The notes: generated by a model from the letters alone, not told the origin. A stretch of 64,000 bases of DNA from Humulus lupulus (GCF_963169125.1 NC_084795.1:94050911-94114910), one strand, 5' to 3'. Counted from the stretch's first letter, positions 45,415 to 57,708 are shown. Program-made: numbers and translations.

Positions 45415-47397
45415 ATGCAAGAGTCCCTCCAAGCCCTGCAAGCTTTCATAGCCGCCCAAGGCTTGGCGGCTAACCCTCCAGTTGTTCCACCTCCAAGAAC
45501 ACAACCGCCCACTCCGCGGGCTAGGAATGGCACACCTGAAGATGCGAGGCTGATTCCTACCCCGGGACAAGCTCCCGGACAGGGCCCGGTTAACCCGGCC
45601 CAAGAGAAAGGGAAGGCCAAAGCAAACCTCTATAAGGAAGTCCCTCCTGTCCAAAAAACCAGGACACGTCCCCGACCACTCTCTAGGAAAGAGAAGGTGC
45701 GCCCCATCCCAGGACAGGGCCATCCAATCAATCCGCAAGGGACGCGCCCGCAGGGTACCAAGCCCCGGCCCGCCCCAGGGAAAACTGGATGGGAACGGTC
45801 TTTCCACCCAAGCGGTTCCATGAACAAGGGCCACCGGGAGTGCCAGCATAATGACGAGCCAAACGCCCTTAGCTCAGGGGATGATACATCTCGGGTGGAC
45901 CTACGCGATGGGCCGAATGCTCGAAAGGAACGGGCCCGAAAGGAAAAGATCCGCCCCCTAGATGGTGATTTGAGAAATAATCTCAACGACAGGATGAACG
46001 AAAGAGTCCCCCTGAAAGATGGTACGGCCAAACAGTTCATGGAACAGCTAGCCACCTTAAAGAAAGTCACGGACCACCTGGTCCGCAAGCAGGAGGGAGC
46101 AGACACCGATTCTGACGAGGAAGAAAAGGAACCCTGCGCCAAGCACATCCTGAATGTGGTGCTCCCCAAAGGATTCAAAATGTCAAGTCTCCCCATCTAC
46201 ACTGGGAACACCGACCCCAGAGATCATCTATCACGCTACAATCGGTTAATGACCGTAGCCCACGTCTGCGACAACGGCAAGTGCCTCTGTTTTTCGATTA
46301 CTCTAGGTGGACCTGCAGAGGAATGGTGGAAGAGGCTCAAGCCGGGATCCATCCAATCCTGGCCCGGACTGCAGTTGGCTTTCCGCAAACAGTTCGTGGC
46401 CGCCATGAGGATGGACATGCAGATCAATGCCCTCGCCAACATCAAGCAACTCCCCACGGAGACGTTGAGAGCCTACATCCAGCGTTTCACAGAGGAAGCC
46501 TCCAAAACCAAGGTGGACGACGGGCAGTGCCTGGTGGCCCTACAGTCCAGAATCTGGGCCGGGTCTCCCCTCTGGGATGACATACATCGCAGCAAGGCGG
46601 CCACCCTCGAGGAGTTCATAAGGAGGGCCCAAGGCTTTATCAACTAGGAGGAGGCCCAAATCCAGGCATTTGGATGGCAACCGGTACCCCAGCCAAATTC
46701 CCAAACCTTTCCAAGATATGGGGCACAGTATCCCGGTGGGGCACAGTATCCGGTCCAGCAGCACCTGACTCCCCCGGTAGCGCCGGGATCGGCAGTCGCG
46801 CCTGGAATAACCTTTTCCGCACCTACGGTCTATGGCCTCGCGTCTTCAAGATATGCCCCGGACCAAACTACCCCTTTACCTGGGTACGGAATTGCACCAG
46901 TCGGGTATAGTGCTGCTCCCGGCGGGGCCTAATCGTCCCAGATGGGGGGAACTAAAGCAAGTGTGAATCCTTCCCGAGGAAAGAGATCCGGGAAGGGACC
47001 AAATCGGTCTGAACCGTCTAAAAAGGGAAAGAGGGGCTACGAGCCCCAGTATTCGAAATACACCAGCCTAGTGGATACTAGAGAAAACATCTACCTGGCC
47101 ACAGAAAGGACGGTTCATTACCGGAAACCAGCCCCTATGTTCAAAGGAGGAAAAAACCCAAGGGATTCCAACAAAAGGTGGGCATACCACAAGGAGGTGG
47201 GCCACACAACCGAAGAGTGTCGGCAGCTAAAGGACGAGATCAAAAATTTGATCAAACTGGGACACCTCCACCAATGGATCAGGATGCCCGTGGGAGTTCT
47301 GGGACTGTCAGCAGTCCCCGAGGAGTCCACGATCCTAGGTGCGCCTGGAGCATACCTACCTCCCCAGGGAGGACACGCAAAGGGTCCGGGACCGTAG
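45415..47397 (+). pseudogene. Tat-2 gag
   Basis: One frame of 661 codons with two stops, at 46645 and 46930. Order: coiled start LMQESLQALQAF, a long basic Pro-rich linker, the gag core ITLGGPAEEWWKRLKPGSIQ and AFRKQFVAAMRMDMQ, then QLPTETLRAYIQRFTEEA. A Gln/Pro/Gly-rich section and a knuckle RWAYHKEVGHTTEEC follow. The first Cys of the knuckle appears lost (Trp-Ala-Tyr-His in place of Cys-x-Tyr-His). The core has no stops, so decay here is light compared with Tat-1. Confidence 0.83.
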
Positions 47398-47450
47398 GCC
47401 CCTCAGGGGGGCCCCGCCATGCAGGCGCCCGGACCCAGAATGCCTTATTC

Positions 47451-47548
47451 GGCTGGGACCGTGCCCCCGCAAGTAGATGGTCACGTAGCCACCATCTCCG
47501 GCTGGGACCGTGCCCCCGCGAGTAGATGGTCACGTAGCCACCATCTCG
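47451..47548. repeat. 49-bp tandem duplication in Tat-2
   Basis: Two units (47451-47499 and 47500-47548) start GGCTGGGACCGTGCCCCCGC and end ACGTAGCCACCATCTC, with three or fewer differences. 49 is not a multiple of 3, so it shifts the frame just before the hAT insertion. Confidence 0.9.
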
Positions 47549-47556
47549 GGCAGGCC

Positions 47557-48285
47557 TAAGGGTTTACACGGTTTGGTTTGGTGCGGTTTAGAAGAATTTT
47601 TAAACTAAACCACTCATGCAGTTTTTTCAAAATGAAAAACCAAACCAAACCATTAAAATTAAAAAACCAGACCAAACAATAAATAAACAGTTTTGTGCGG
47701 TTTGGTTTGGTTTTAACCATATAACCAAATTATTAAAATTTTAAACTTTTTCTATTATAAAATAATTAACTAAATAATTGTATTTAAATAATAATAATAA
47801 TTTTAGCTTTACTTTTAAGACCAGAAAAGTCTACAAGAAGCTTATTTTCTTTGTTGTTGTAAGTGTAAGTATTTTGAATCATTTTATAGAAGTGAGAAAA
47901 AGAAATTTTTACTTTCTAAACAATGTGGGACTTTACATTTCTCTTTTTTTTAGTTTTGGAAACTTGTGTATGTATTAAATACTACTAAAAACATATCCTA
48001 AAAAATTAAATTGTTTGGCTTGGATGGTTTGGTAGATTTTATATTAACTTAAGTGTAGGGGTTCAAATCTTTTAACCATCATTTCTAAAAACTATTTTTT
48101 AGAAAAAATCACGGTCCGGTCCGGTTTAATTGGTTTTAAAAAATTAGAAACCGTGACCAAACCATTAAAGTTGAGTGGTCCGGTTAAAACCGAACCATCG
48201 AAAACAGCTTCACCGGTTACGGTTTTTTGCGGTTTGGTGCGGTTTGGTTCCAAACTGCGGTTTGCGGTTTATGTGAACACCCCTA
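47557..48285. mobile_element. hAT-type non-autonomous element
   Basis: 729 bases with 8-bp duplication GGCAGGCC on both sides (47549-47556 and 48286-48293). Ends are TAAGGGTTTACACGGTTTGG and, reversed, TAGGGGTGTTCACATAAACC, an imperfect terminal inverted repeat of hAT style. Both subterminal zones are full of GGTTTGGT, GCGGTTT and AAACCG words. No transposase frame inside. Confidence 0.85.
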
Positions 48286-49007
48286 GGCAGGCCCCATCTA
48301 GGAGGACCATACCGAAATGATTAGAAGCGTTACCTCAGCGAGCTTGACCATGACCAAGAGGTATGTGCCCTCGTCCAGGCACTGGCTCAATGCTCGAAGT
48401 TGATGAACCCCCCCCCCCCCCCATAACTCTGGGGAACGAGATGCAAAGCTCGTTCAAATTTTGTACGTTCGTGGTGGACTGCCCCACTGCTTACAACATC
48501 ATTTTCGGTCGGCCCGCATTAGTCGAGTTCGGGGCAATCACCTCCATCCGCCACCTATGCATGAAATTCCCTTGCGATAACGGAGGAGTGGGAACAGTCC
48601 GGGGAGATCAGAAGAGTGCACGGAAATGTTACCACGTATCTGCCCGACCCGTTTACATGGTCCGCGAAGAACCTTTTGAGGAAATCGCCGATCCAGTCCC
48701 GCCCCCTCCCCAGGCAAGATGGATTGTCCGGGAGGAGGATGAGCTGGACCCACGGATAAGGGAAGACCGCATACTGCAACCTATGGAGGAGATTGAAGAG
48801 GTGTGCATCAGTGACACTGACCCGACCAAGGTGATCCAAATCGGGAAGAACTTGAAAGCAGAGGTCCGGGCCTCCATCATCGCCCGGGTGAAGGAGAACC
48901 AGGATGTCCTGGCCTGGTCTCATCCGGATATGACCGGGATCGACCGCAATATCATCTTCCATGCCTTGAATATAAAAAAAGACACGATCCCAGTCTGGCA
49001 GAAATGA
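48286..49007 (+). pseudogene. Tat-2 protease end and linker to reverse transcriptase
   Basis: The plus-strand frame from 48363 includes FVVDCPTAYNIIFGRPAL, EFGAITSIRHLCMKFPCDNG and VRGDQKSARKCYHVSAR, the C-terminal half of Tat protease, then a linker with HPDMTGIDRNIIFHALNIKK. A 15-base run of C lies at 48408-48422, in a Pro-rich stretch. The stop at 49005 (TGA) falls where Arg is usual (QK-R-R-PL). The protease active-site part should lie upstream but is obscured by frame shifts around the tandem duplication and the hAT element. Confidence 0.78.
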
Positions 49008-49775
49008 AGACCCCTAGGGACAGAAAGGGCGAAAGCCCTCAAGCTAGAAGTTGAAAAGTTATACTCGATCAACTTCATCCGAGAAGCTTTGTATCCTATG
49101 TGGCTGGCCAACCCAGTGCTAGTGTCGAAGCCAAATGAGACCTAGAGGACGTGCATCGACTTCACGGATCTAAACAAAGCTTGCCCTAAAGGTTGCTTCC
49201 CTCTCCCTCGGATCGATCAAATGGTGGACGCAACATCCGGGTATGAGATCTTAAGTTTCATGGACGCCTACTCAGGCTACAATCAGATCTCTATGCATGT
49301 AGCAGACCAGGAACATACCAGTTTCCAAACCGATAAGGGGGTGTACTGCTACATCGTCATGCCCTTCGGACTCAAGAACGTCGGAGCCACCTATCAGAGG
49401 CTAGTCAACAAAATGTTCTGGGCCCAGCTAGGACGAAACATGGAAGTATACATTGATGACATGCTGGTCAAGTCCAAAACCTCCAACGAACATTCTAACG
49501 ACCTGGCCGAAGCCTTCGCGATCATTCGAAGGTACAGGATGAAGTTAAATCCCAAAAACTGCACCTTCGGCGTAGCGTCTAGAAAGCTCATGGGGTTCAT
49601 AGTAAGCTTCCGGGGAATAGAAGCCAATCCGGACAAAGTCAAGGCACTGGTTGAGATGCCCTCACCCCGGACAAGTGCATCCCGTTCTTCAACGTCCTTC
49701 GAGGAAGCCAACGGTTCGAATGGTCAGCTGATTACGAAGAGGCTTTCCAAAGACTGAAAGAGCATCTAGCCCAAG
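49008..49775 (+). pseudogene. Tat-2 reverse transcriptase, truncated
   Basis: Includes ALYPMWLANPVLVSK, then a TAG at 49143 (Trp position), RTCIDFTDLNKACPKG, FMDAYSGYNQISMHV, PFGLKNVGATYQRLV and the catalytic box VYIDDMLVKS, then NPKNCTFGVASRKLMGF. Near 49670 a piece of roughly 25 codons is missing: MPSP is followed directly, in a shifted frame, by DKCIPFFNVLRGS. The sequence then ends in the RNase H bridge (FQRLKEHLAQ) where the outer LTR starts at 49776. Confidence 0.83.
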
Positions 49776-50272
49776 TGTAACGACCCAAAATTACTAATAA
49801 GGCTTAAGGGCCTTGATTAGTGTATCGGGAGGGCATAACTGGAAGTTGTGTGAATTAATGGTGTGATATGCATGATTATGTGAAATGCATGTTTATGAGT
49901 ATTTGATAAGCATGCGGGCCCTGTTTGGTTGTAAGGGCATAATTGTAATTTTGGCCCGCTAGGGCATAAATTTGATTTTGTGATAATCTGTTAAGACCAC
50001 ATTGTTATGTGGATATATGTGTTTGCAACTTTCGGCTCGAGGCGATCCTAGAGAGCAAGTAGCGGGACCCGGTACTTGACTTGGGGCAAGTGAAGGGGTA
50101 TTTCGGGTATTAGATGATTATTTGGATTATCGGGTTATGGAAATAAATAATTGGAGATATATTTGAGGTTAGGAAATCTAGATGGAAATACTGAGGAATT
50201 TTACCATTTTTCCCTCGGGGACGTTTTCGGTACCCCGAACCTTGGGATTGACTTAAGTACCTAAGGATAGAC
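49776..50272 (+). mobile_element. Outer Tekay-like LTR, piece 1
   Basis: Starts TGTAACGACCCAAAATTACT directly after CCAAG (49771-49775, expected to be one target duplication). Same LTR class as 50273-52550 and plus oriented. It is split by the solo LTR and by Tekay-B. Its 3' end, and so whether it is a solo or a 5' LTR, lies beyond the window. Confidence 0.7.
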
Positions 50273-52550
50273 TGTAACGACCCCAAATTCAGTATTAAGG
50301 CTTAAGGGCCTGGAGTAGTGTGCCTGGAGGGCATGATGGGATTGGGTGTGTTTTTCTATTGAGTTTTATGCATGATTATCATTTAATGCACGTTATATGA
50401 CTAATTGATTATTTGAGATGCATGACTATGTGAATTAGTATGCATGTAGACCTGATTGTCTTATAATGAGCATGATTGTAATCTGGCCATGATAGGGCAT
50501 AACTGTGATAATTGTACTACGTGAATTGTGCCATGTGAGGTGGTGTTTTTATCAGGATGCACGCATCGAGACGGTCCTAGTGAGCCATTTAGTCTAAAAG
50601 TCACAACGGGATGTTGTACCCGGCTCGGGAGGAGCCTAGGGGTACTTCGGGAATCTTATAAGTTGAATTGAGAATGAGTGGTTAGTTATGGGTAATTGGG
50701 TAACCTAGGTAACCATTTGTAACTGCTGTGGGTAACAAGTTTTAAGATAGAAAGTGGTAGAATTGAAATGAAAGTGTAAAGACTTAAGTGCCCTTGAAGG
50801 GTTAGCTAAGAAGGATTAGTAGGAAGGGGTAATTTGGTCTTTTGGCAAGGCAAATAGGCAAGTTTCAGCTGGGTATATGGGGTATACGGTTTGGGCATTG
50901 AATCATTTAGTGTTTTGATAAAATTAGAAGAGAAGGAAAAGAAGAGGAGAGAAAGGCTAGGGCAAGCAAAGAAGAAGAAGAGAAGGAGAAGTGGGAGTCT
51001 AGGAGAGATCAATGGAACTTTTAGGGTGGATTCTACTCTTGAGGTAAGGATCTTATGCTTGATTAAGTTTGTTTTCTGTGTTGATTTGAGGAATTTAATG
51101 CTTGAGTTAAGATTTTCATGGGTTTTGGGTTAGTTGCTGAAATTTAAGATCAAAGGTGTGAATCTTGGGTGTGTTGATGTTTTGATCTTGATTCTAGTGT
51201 CTATAGGTTGTTAGATTGTTCATATGAAGTTTTGAATTGAGTTTTGGGGTTGAGATATGTGTTTGAGATGGTTTAAGGTGAGGTTTAGAGAGTAAAATGG
51301 TGGTTTTTTTCTGGGTTCGAAGGGTCGAGCCGCGGCATGGTTCTTGGTGAGCCGCGGCCCTTCGAAGAAGTTGTTTGCTGATGGAGAAGGGCGAGCTGCG
51401 GCATGGCCCAAGCAATGCCGCGGCCCTTACCTGTTTTGGAGCCTTTGGGGGTTCTGTTTGGGGGACATGCCGCGGCATGGGTGGCCTATGCCGCGGCGCT
51501 TAAGGGATTTTGGGATTTTGAGATTTTAGGCTTGGGAATTTAACCTAGGGTGCTCGGGGTTGAGTCTTTTACCATGTTTGGTGAATTTCAACGTTCCGAG
51601 TACTAGAGCTTGGCCTGGAAGCTCATTTAAGGTTGTTAAAAGTGTCTTTTGTGTGTTGTGACTAGGATTTCGGGAGGCTCGTACTAGTGGACCGTGCTCG
51701 TGATCATGGTGCATCGGAAAGCACGGAATACAGGTAAGAAAACCGTAACACCTGAGAATAGGGCATAGGCCCACTGTGTGATTGTAGGGCGCGGCCCTAG
51801 ATTGTGTTATGTGTGAATGTGTAATCTTAGATAAATTATAGTATGTTTGAATGGTTATTTCTGAATGTGTTATATGTGTGATTGTAATGGAATGAACGGC
51901 TAAGGCCGAGAGCGGCGTAGGCCGGGTACGGCAGCGGGACCGGAAGTAACGCTCAGCACATGGGATGCTATAGCGAGGGTGGGACCCAAGGGATACATGA
52001 GTTATCCTACGGTAATGACTGAGACCCCCAAGCTTTGGTAAGGCCTCTGGGGCGGCATGGCCGTGCTTGTTTAATTAATGATTTCCTATTTATCAGTGAA
52101 TTATGCCAGTGATATTATCTGCATATGCTATGTGCTATTTGGGTTTTCTTGCTGGGCTTCGGCTCACGGGTGCTCCGTGTGGCAGGTAAAGGCAAGGAGT
52201 CAGTCAACCGGCCATGAGTATGGAGAGCGTGGGAGCGGCGCGTACATGTTCGGCCTGCCCGACTGCTTTGGTTGTGGGCATTTTGTAAATGGCTGTATTA
52301 ACCCATTCTTTTGATAGTTAACCTGGTGTAAATCTATTTTTGAGTTGTAAATATTTTGTAAACCTTATTTTGGGATCCCAGATGTTAGATACTTAACGTT
52401 TTCAATGAAACTAAACATTTTCAAAGAGTACAGCCTTAAATTCTTATTTATTCACACTTTTGGTTTTAGAAACCACTTAGAGTCAGTCAAAAGCACGATT
52501 TCTATTTTTAAACTCACTATGTAACGGCTCTAAGGTAGTAGGGCGTTACA
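50273..52550 (+). mobile_element. Solo LTR, Tekay-like, nested in the outer LTR
   Basis: 2278 bases, TGTAACGACCCCAAATTCAG to GGGCGTTACA, flanked by perfect duplication TAGAC (50268-50272 and 52551-52555). No internal region. Contains a GC-rich word block (51320-51500: GAGCCGCGGCATGG, TGCCGCGGC) and, near 52150, a CTTCGGCTCACGGGTGCTCC phrase that is the plus-strand form of the landmark in the minus-oriented LTRs. Confidence 0.88.
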
Positions 52551-52555
52551 TAGAC

Positions 52556-53822
52556 TAAGTAAATTTTAGAAAGCAGTGGAACAAAAGCTAAACCGACCCT
52601 TTTCTCTCTCTCTCTCTTGAGGAAAACTTCTGAAAACAAAGGGGATTTGGCTGGAATTCAGTGATTTGAGCTGAGGATTTGGACGATTAACTCAGTGGAA
52701 GCTAGGGAAACTAACTAGAATATAAGGTAAGCTGTAAGTTTTATGTATGGTGGTTAGAATTATGTGACTTTGGTTGAATTCTAAGATATTTGTGGGTTTT
52801 GAAACTGAAGATTGGATTGAAGCTAGGAACTTGGGAGTTAGCCCAGAAATAGCTTGGAGAATTTGTTCTGCAGTGAAGGTAAGTTCGAAATTATGATTTA
52901 ATGTTTGAATTCTGGTGTTTTCATGGCTGGTTTGAGTGCTTTTGAGTGTGTGGGTTCAAAAGATTGAAATGATGTTTTTGACGGGTTTCTAGACTAGATT
53001 TCTGTTGCGTTATGTTGTTGAAATCATGTTAGAATGTTGGGATAATTGAATTGTGTTATTGGGATGGTTTAGGGTGGATTTGGCTGAGCTTTGAATGTTA
53101 CAAATGGTGGTTTTTCTGGGTTCACAGGGCTGGGTCGCGGCTCTATTCTAGAGTGTCGCGGCCCTTTGGAGCAAGGAGAGCCAGGAGGACTCTGAGATGA
53201 GGGAGCGCATCGACGCCACAGGGACAGGGCCGCGGGGCATGTCTGTGGTCAGAGAGGCCTAGCCTTTGTTTTAGGGGCAGGCCGCGGCGCAGGTCTTAGG
53301 GGTCGCGGCCCTTAAGGGCATCGGTGGCCTTTTGGAGTTTTTAAGCGTGGGAACCTAACCTTTGGAGCTCGGGATCGATCCCACTACCGTGTTTGGTGGA
53401 ATTCGATGTCTCGGAGGCTAGAATTCTATCTGAAAACCCTTATGTAATTATTGATGGAATCCTTTATCATGGTTGTGACTAGGTGTATGCTTGGGCTCGG
53501 GGCAGGAGAGTGCTCGGGGGTCGTCTCTCCTAATTAAAGCACTTGGAATTAAAGGTAAGAAAAATGCACCTGGTTGTAGAATTTATAATGGGACTAAGGG
53601 TTCCCTGTTTTGTATGCTCTTTAAAGAGGATGGTATTATGCCATGTAAATTGTAAATTGATGGTATTACGCAATGTAAATAGTAAACGTGCGGCCCAAGA
53701 GCGTTGGATTTTACACTTGTGCACAGGGCGCGGCTCAGCCACTGGTAGACGAGGATAGGATAGCTTATTATGCACTTAGCTCAGTTTAAGCAGGCCGGAG
53801 TCAGTGGGTTAAACAGAGGTTG
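52556..53822 (+). mobile_element. Outer Tekay-like LTR, piece 2
   Basis: Continues 50272 beyond the solo LTR. Contains CTCTCTCTCTCTTGAGG near 52600, two AG-GTAAG-like junctions (near 52725 and 52880), and a GC word block at 53120-53310 (GGGTCGCGGCTC, GTGTCGCGGCCC, AGGCCGCGGCGC). Ends at the Tekay-B insertion. The open frame 53543-53758 has no recognisable domain. Confidence 0.65.
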
Positions 53823-56204
53823 TGTAACGCCCTGGTTACCCCAGAACAGTTACGGTGATCGGTGAACCAGAAATATGACCCGCTACTCGAGTCCTTTGGT
53901 TAAAAACGTTTTCTAAGTGCTATTAACAAGTTAAGGTGGAAAACAAATAAAAAGGAAATGATATATTTTATTAAATACATAAACTGCTCATGAGCGCATC
54001 AAAACATTTACAAGTCATTTATAATACAAAATGGCCACTACTGTTTCAAATTTACAACTCCGTCGACCTAAGCGACGAAAATAGGGTAAACCCCCTAGTC
54101 CCTCTGAGAACTCCTTGGTCGTGGTGGTTAAGCGGCCGCATATATACACATCACCACCTAAGCTCTCCACTCAAGGCTGGGTGAGCTTTTCTTTCCCTTT
54201 ACCTATACCACATAGCACCCGTGAGCCAAGGCCCAGCAAGAAAACACAATATAGCATGATATAATATCAACAATGATCATTATAATCATTCAGGACTATC
54301 AGTCCAAAACAAATAGGTGACAGTCGCAAAAGTCACTAATGTGGTGCAGCTCCCTTAAGCCATGTGACGATAGGGTCACCGGGCTTTACAGATAAGTGAA
54401 CCTTTCACTAGCTTAAACAGGATAGGTGCATGGTGACTAGTCACCAACATAACCTTCCTCATGACCATAGAGTCATAACCCTGGAACATCGTTCCCTAGC
54501 CATGTGACAAACGGTCACCTGGGCCTTTGGCCCTGGCTCTCAGTGACTAGTCTTAGACTAGCCAAGCGCTTATAAGTTTCATCGACCTTAGGGTTGGTCC
54601 AGCATTAATGCCTTAGAGTCATTCAATGCTGATATCGATTAGATCTAATCTTCATTCGGCCCTGCGTTCAGGACGCTTATGCTGGTTCTGACTCTTAGGT
54701 CAATGTCCCTGACTAGTCAGTGCCATATACAAGTAAACAATATTCACTAGCATTTAATATGCAATCCATGTCCACATTTATCAACCAGCATGCCTCAACA
54801 ACTATCATACATGTCATATACACAGGGTGCATTTTTCTTACCTCAGGTTCGAGCGAGAAATATTATAAGGACGACCCATGAGAACGATCAATCTTTTGGT
54901 CCCTTAGCTGTTACCTAATAACAACACATTATAACCTCCATTTATGAAAATCAACATGGATAGGGTCTTAACCTAAGCACCACTCTCGGGACCTCGAAAC
55001 ATGCCCACACGGTGAGTAGATTCGATCCTGGGCCTTAAGGATTGAAACCCCAAGTCAAAAACCCTTAAAAACACCCAAAATGGGACTTTGAAGGAATGGA
55101 GTAGTGCTACAGCGCTGACCCCTAGCGCCCCAGCGCTATTCTCAGAACCCCCAACACGCCCAAATGCCCACTGAGTAGCGTTGTAGCGCCCTAAGGTGGG
55201 CGCTATAGCGCTACCTCCAGACTAGGAACCCCCTGAAACCTCCTTCTTCATCTCCTTCGATTCCAACCTGTTTCCAATGCTTCCAAATCCCATTTTTGGT
55301 GCCAAATGAACCCAAAAACCATCCTAACACACCCCAAACATCACAACCATAAGAACCCTAGCCAAAACTCCCAAAAAAACCAAGTATTCAACCTAGAAAT
55401 CTCAACTGCAAAACAGAACTAAAACAGGGCAAACCAGGGAATTCAATGGTTAGAAACTTACCCAAAGCTCAGCTGATGGTGCCCTTCAATGGAGGAACAC
55501 ACTCCCAAACTCCCAAGGCTTACTTCCAAAGCTTGAATCCTCAAGAATAGCTCAAAAATCTCAAAGGAAAATGAAGGAAAGGATGGTACGAGAAGGCTCT
55601 CCAAGTTGCTCTGTTTTTCTACCACTTTCTCAGCCAAAAATGGTTATATCTATCCTAGGGGTGAAATGACCATTATACCCCTAGGTCAATTTAAAGTTTC
55701 TAAAGGCTCCCAAGGGAAAAATTGGTATTTTCCACCTATCTCGTTAATCATAATTAACGCTTTCCAATTCCCGCTATTCTCAATAATCTCAAACACCAAT
55801 AATTCATATCCCGCTACCCTTTAATTCCCAGCAACGCTCTAATCATTAAAAATCACCCCGAGACTCATCCCGAGCCCCGAACTTAAACCTGTTGTGACTA
55901 GACCGCTAATCAATATTCCTAGATCGTCTCATGCCGAATAGCTTGAACAAACCCACATTATAATGTGGTCTCAACAACATATCACCGACATGCATGCAAT
56001 TATACAATTATACCCTAAACGGCAAAATTACCATCACACCCCTGTAATTAAAATGTGGACTCACATGCATGCATTAATCATCATATAATAATATAATTCA
56101 CATATACATGCATATTATCAATTAATGGCATAATTAAACAAGTATGACCCTCCTGGCCTACTAATCCCGCCATTAAACCACATCAGAGAATTCGGGGCTT
56201 TACA
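53823..56204 (-). repeat. 3' LTR of Tekay-B
   Basis: 2382 bases, TGTAACGCCCTGGTTACC to GGGGCTTTACA. Contains the GC word block at 55105-55215 with repeated AGCGCT and TAGCGC words. Confidence 0.9.
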
Positions 56205-56218
56205 ACTATCCCCTCCTT
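56205..56218 (-). promoter_or_regulatory. Polypurine tract of Tekay-B
   Basis: On the minus strand AAGGAGGGGATAGT, directly before the 3' LTR and following the TTCGAGGACGAAATTTC phrase that ends the coding region in this lineage. Confidence 0.8.
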
Positions 56219-57708
56219 ACAGAAATTTCGTCCTCGAAATTTACCTGAACAGCTCGGGATACTTACTCTACATATCTGACTCCAGCTCCCAGGTCGCTTC
56301 CTCGACCTTGCTGTTCCTCCACAATACCTTAACCAAAGATATCATCTTATTCCCGAGTTCCTTATCTTTTCTGTCAAGAATCTGGACTGGCTACTCCTCA
56401 AAGGAGAGATCTGGCTCAAGCTTCAGATCTTCATAACTCAAAATATGATTCACATCAGAAACATACCTCTGCAGAGCTGAAACATGAAATACATTATGCA
56501 CAGCTGACAAAGTTGGAGGCAAGGACAATCTGTAAGCCACTTGACCAACCCTCTCCAGGATCTCAAATGGACCTACAAATCTAGGACTCAGCTTGCCTTT
56601 CTTCCCAAACCTTCTCACCCTTTTCCATGGCAAGACTCTAAGGAAGACATAGTCTCCCACTTGGAACTCCACGTTCCTGCGCTTGGGATCTGCATAGCTC
56701 TTCTGTCTACTCTGAGAAGTAAGCATCTGAGCTCTAATCTTCTCAATGGCCTCACTGGTCCTCTGAACTACTTCAGGGCCCAAGTATCTCCTTTCACCTG
56801 TCTCATCTCAATGAATGGGAGATCTACACTTCCTACCATACAACATCTCATAAGGTGCAACTCCAATGGTAGACCGATAATTGTTATTGTAGGAGAACTC
56901 TATCAAAGGCAGATACTTACTCCAAGATCCACCAAAGTCGAGTACACATGCTCTCAACATGTCTTCCAATATCTGGATCGTCCTCTCAGATTGCCCATCT
57001 GTCTGAGGATGATAAGTAGTACTGAACTTCAATTGTGTCCCCATGGCTTTCTGCAAACTCCCCCAGAACTTGGAAGTAAAAGTAGGGTCCCAATCTGACA
57101 CGATCGACCTAGGCGCACCATGGAGGCGCACCATGGAGGCGCACAATCTCTCTCACATAGAGATCTGCATATTGGTCAACTGTATAAGTAGTTCTCACTG
57201 GCAGAAAGTGAGCTGACTTGGTGTAGTGATCCACTATCACCCAAATAGAATCATGCTGACCAACAGTCCTGGGTAAGGCCACCACGAAATCCATTGTGAT
57301 GTCTTTCCACTTCCACTCTGAGATATCTAGTGGCTGCAATAACCCTGCCGGCCTCTGATGCTCAGCCTTGACCTGCTGACATGTCAAGCACTTAGCCACA
57401 TACTCTACTACATCTCTCTTCATCCCTGGCCACCAATACAACGATCTCACATCCTGATACATCTTCATGGTGGCTAGATGCAAAGAGTAAGGTGTAGTAT
57501 GAGATTCATCCAGAATCTCTCGCCTCAAGGCAGTGTCTAACGAAACACATATCCTCCCTTTGTATCTCAACAAGCCTATCTCAGACACTGTATAATCTCT
57601 AGATACTCCAGCCAGAACATCCTCTCTAATCTTGATCAGCTGTGGATCACTCAACTGACCCTCCTTAATTTCCTCCAACAGCGTAGACTGTAGCATAATA
57701 TTAGCCAA
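56219..57708 (-). pseudogene. Tekay-B integrase with C-terminal region
   Basis: Zinc part: ESHTTPYSLHLATMKMYQDV (the HPG motif is HLA) and CLTCQQVKAEHQRPAGLLQP. Core: [35 protein letters not shown] and [20 protein letters not shown], so the D,D,E residues appear kept. A 13-bp tandem duplication at about 57114-57140 shifts the frame between the first and second Asp. A stop at about 56786 (Trp position, SPIH-stop-DETGER) precedes the C-terminal part with FQVGDYVFLRVLPWKRVRRF and ERVGQVAYRLSLPPTLSAVH, which runs into a chromodomain-like end with a stop near 56390. Confidence 0.83.

Larger units (their letters stand above)
45079..49775 (+). mobile_element. Tat-lineage Ty3/gypsy interior (Tat-2), truncated
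   Basis: Plus-strand gag, protease end and reverse transcriptase in Tat style. No 5' LTR or primer site is recognisable: the sequence starts directly at MITE copy 2. It is split by an hAT-type element (47557-48285) and cut in the RNase H region at 49775 by an LTR that runs to the window end. Confidence 0.82.

Noticed and set aside
51320..51500. GC islands in LTRs as host CpG-island promoters
   Set aside because: They lie inside LTRs, are made of repeated words, and no host gene follows.
53818..53822. GGTTG/TGGTG as target duplication of Tekay-B
   Set aside because: Only three of five bases agree in register and the right LTR end is itself mutated, so I did not call it.
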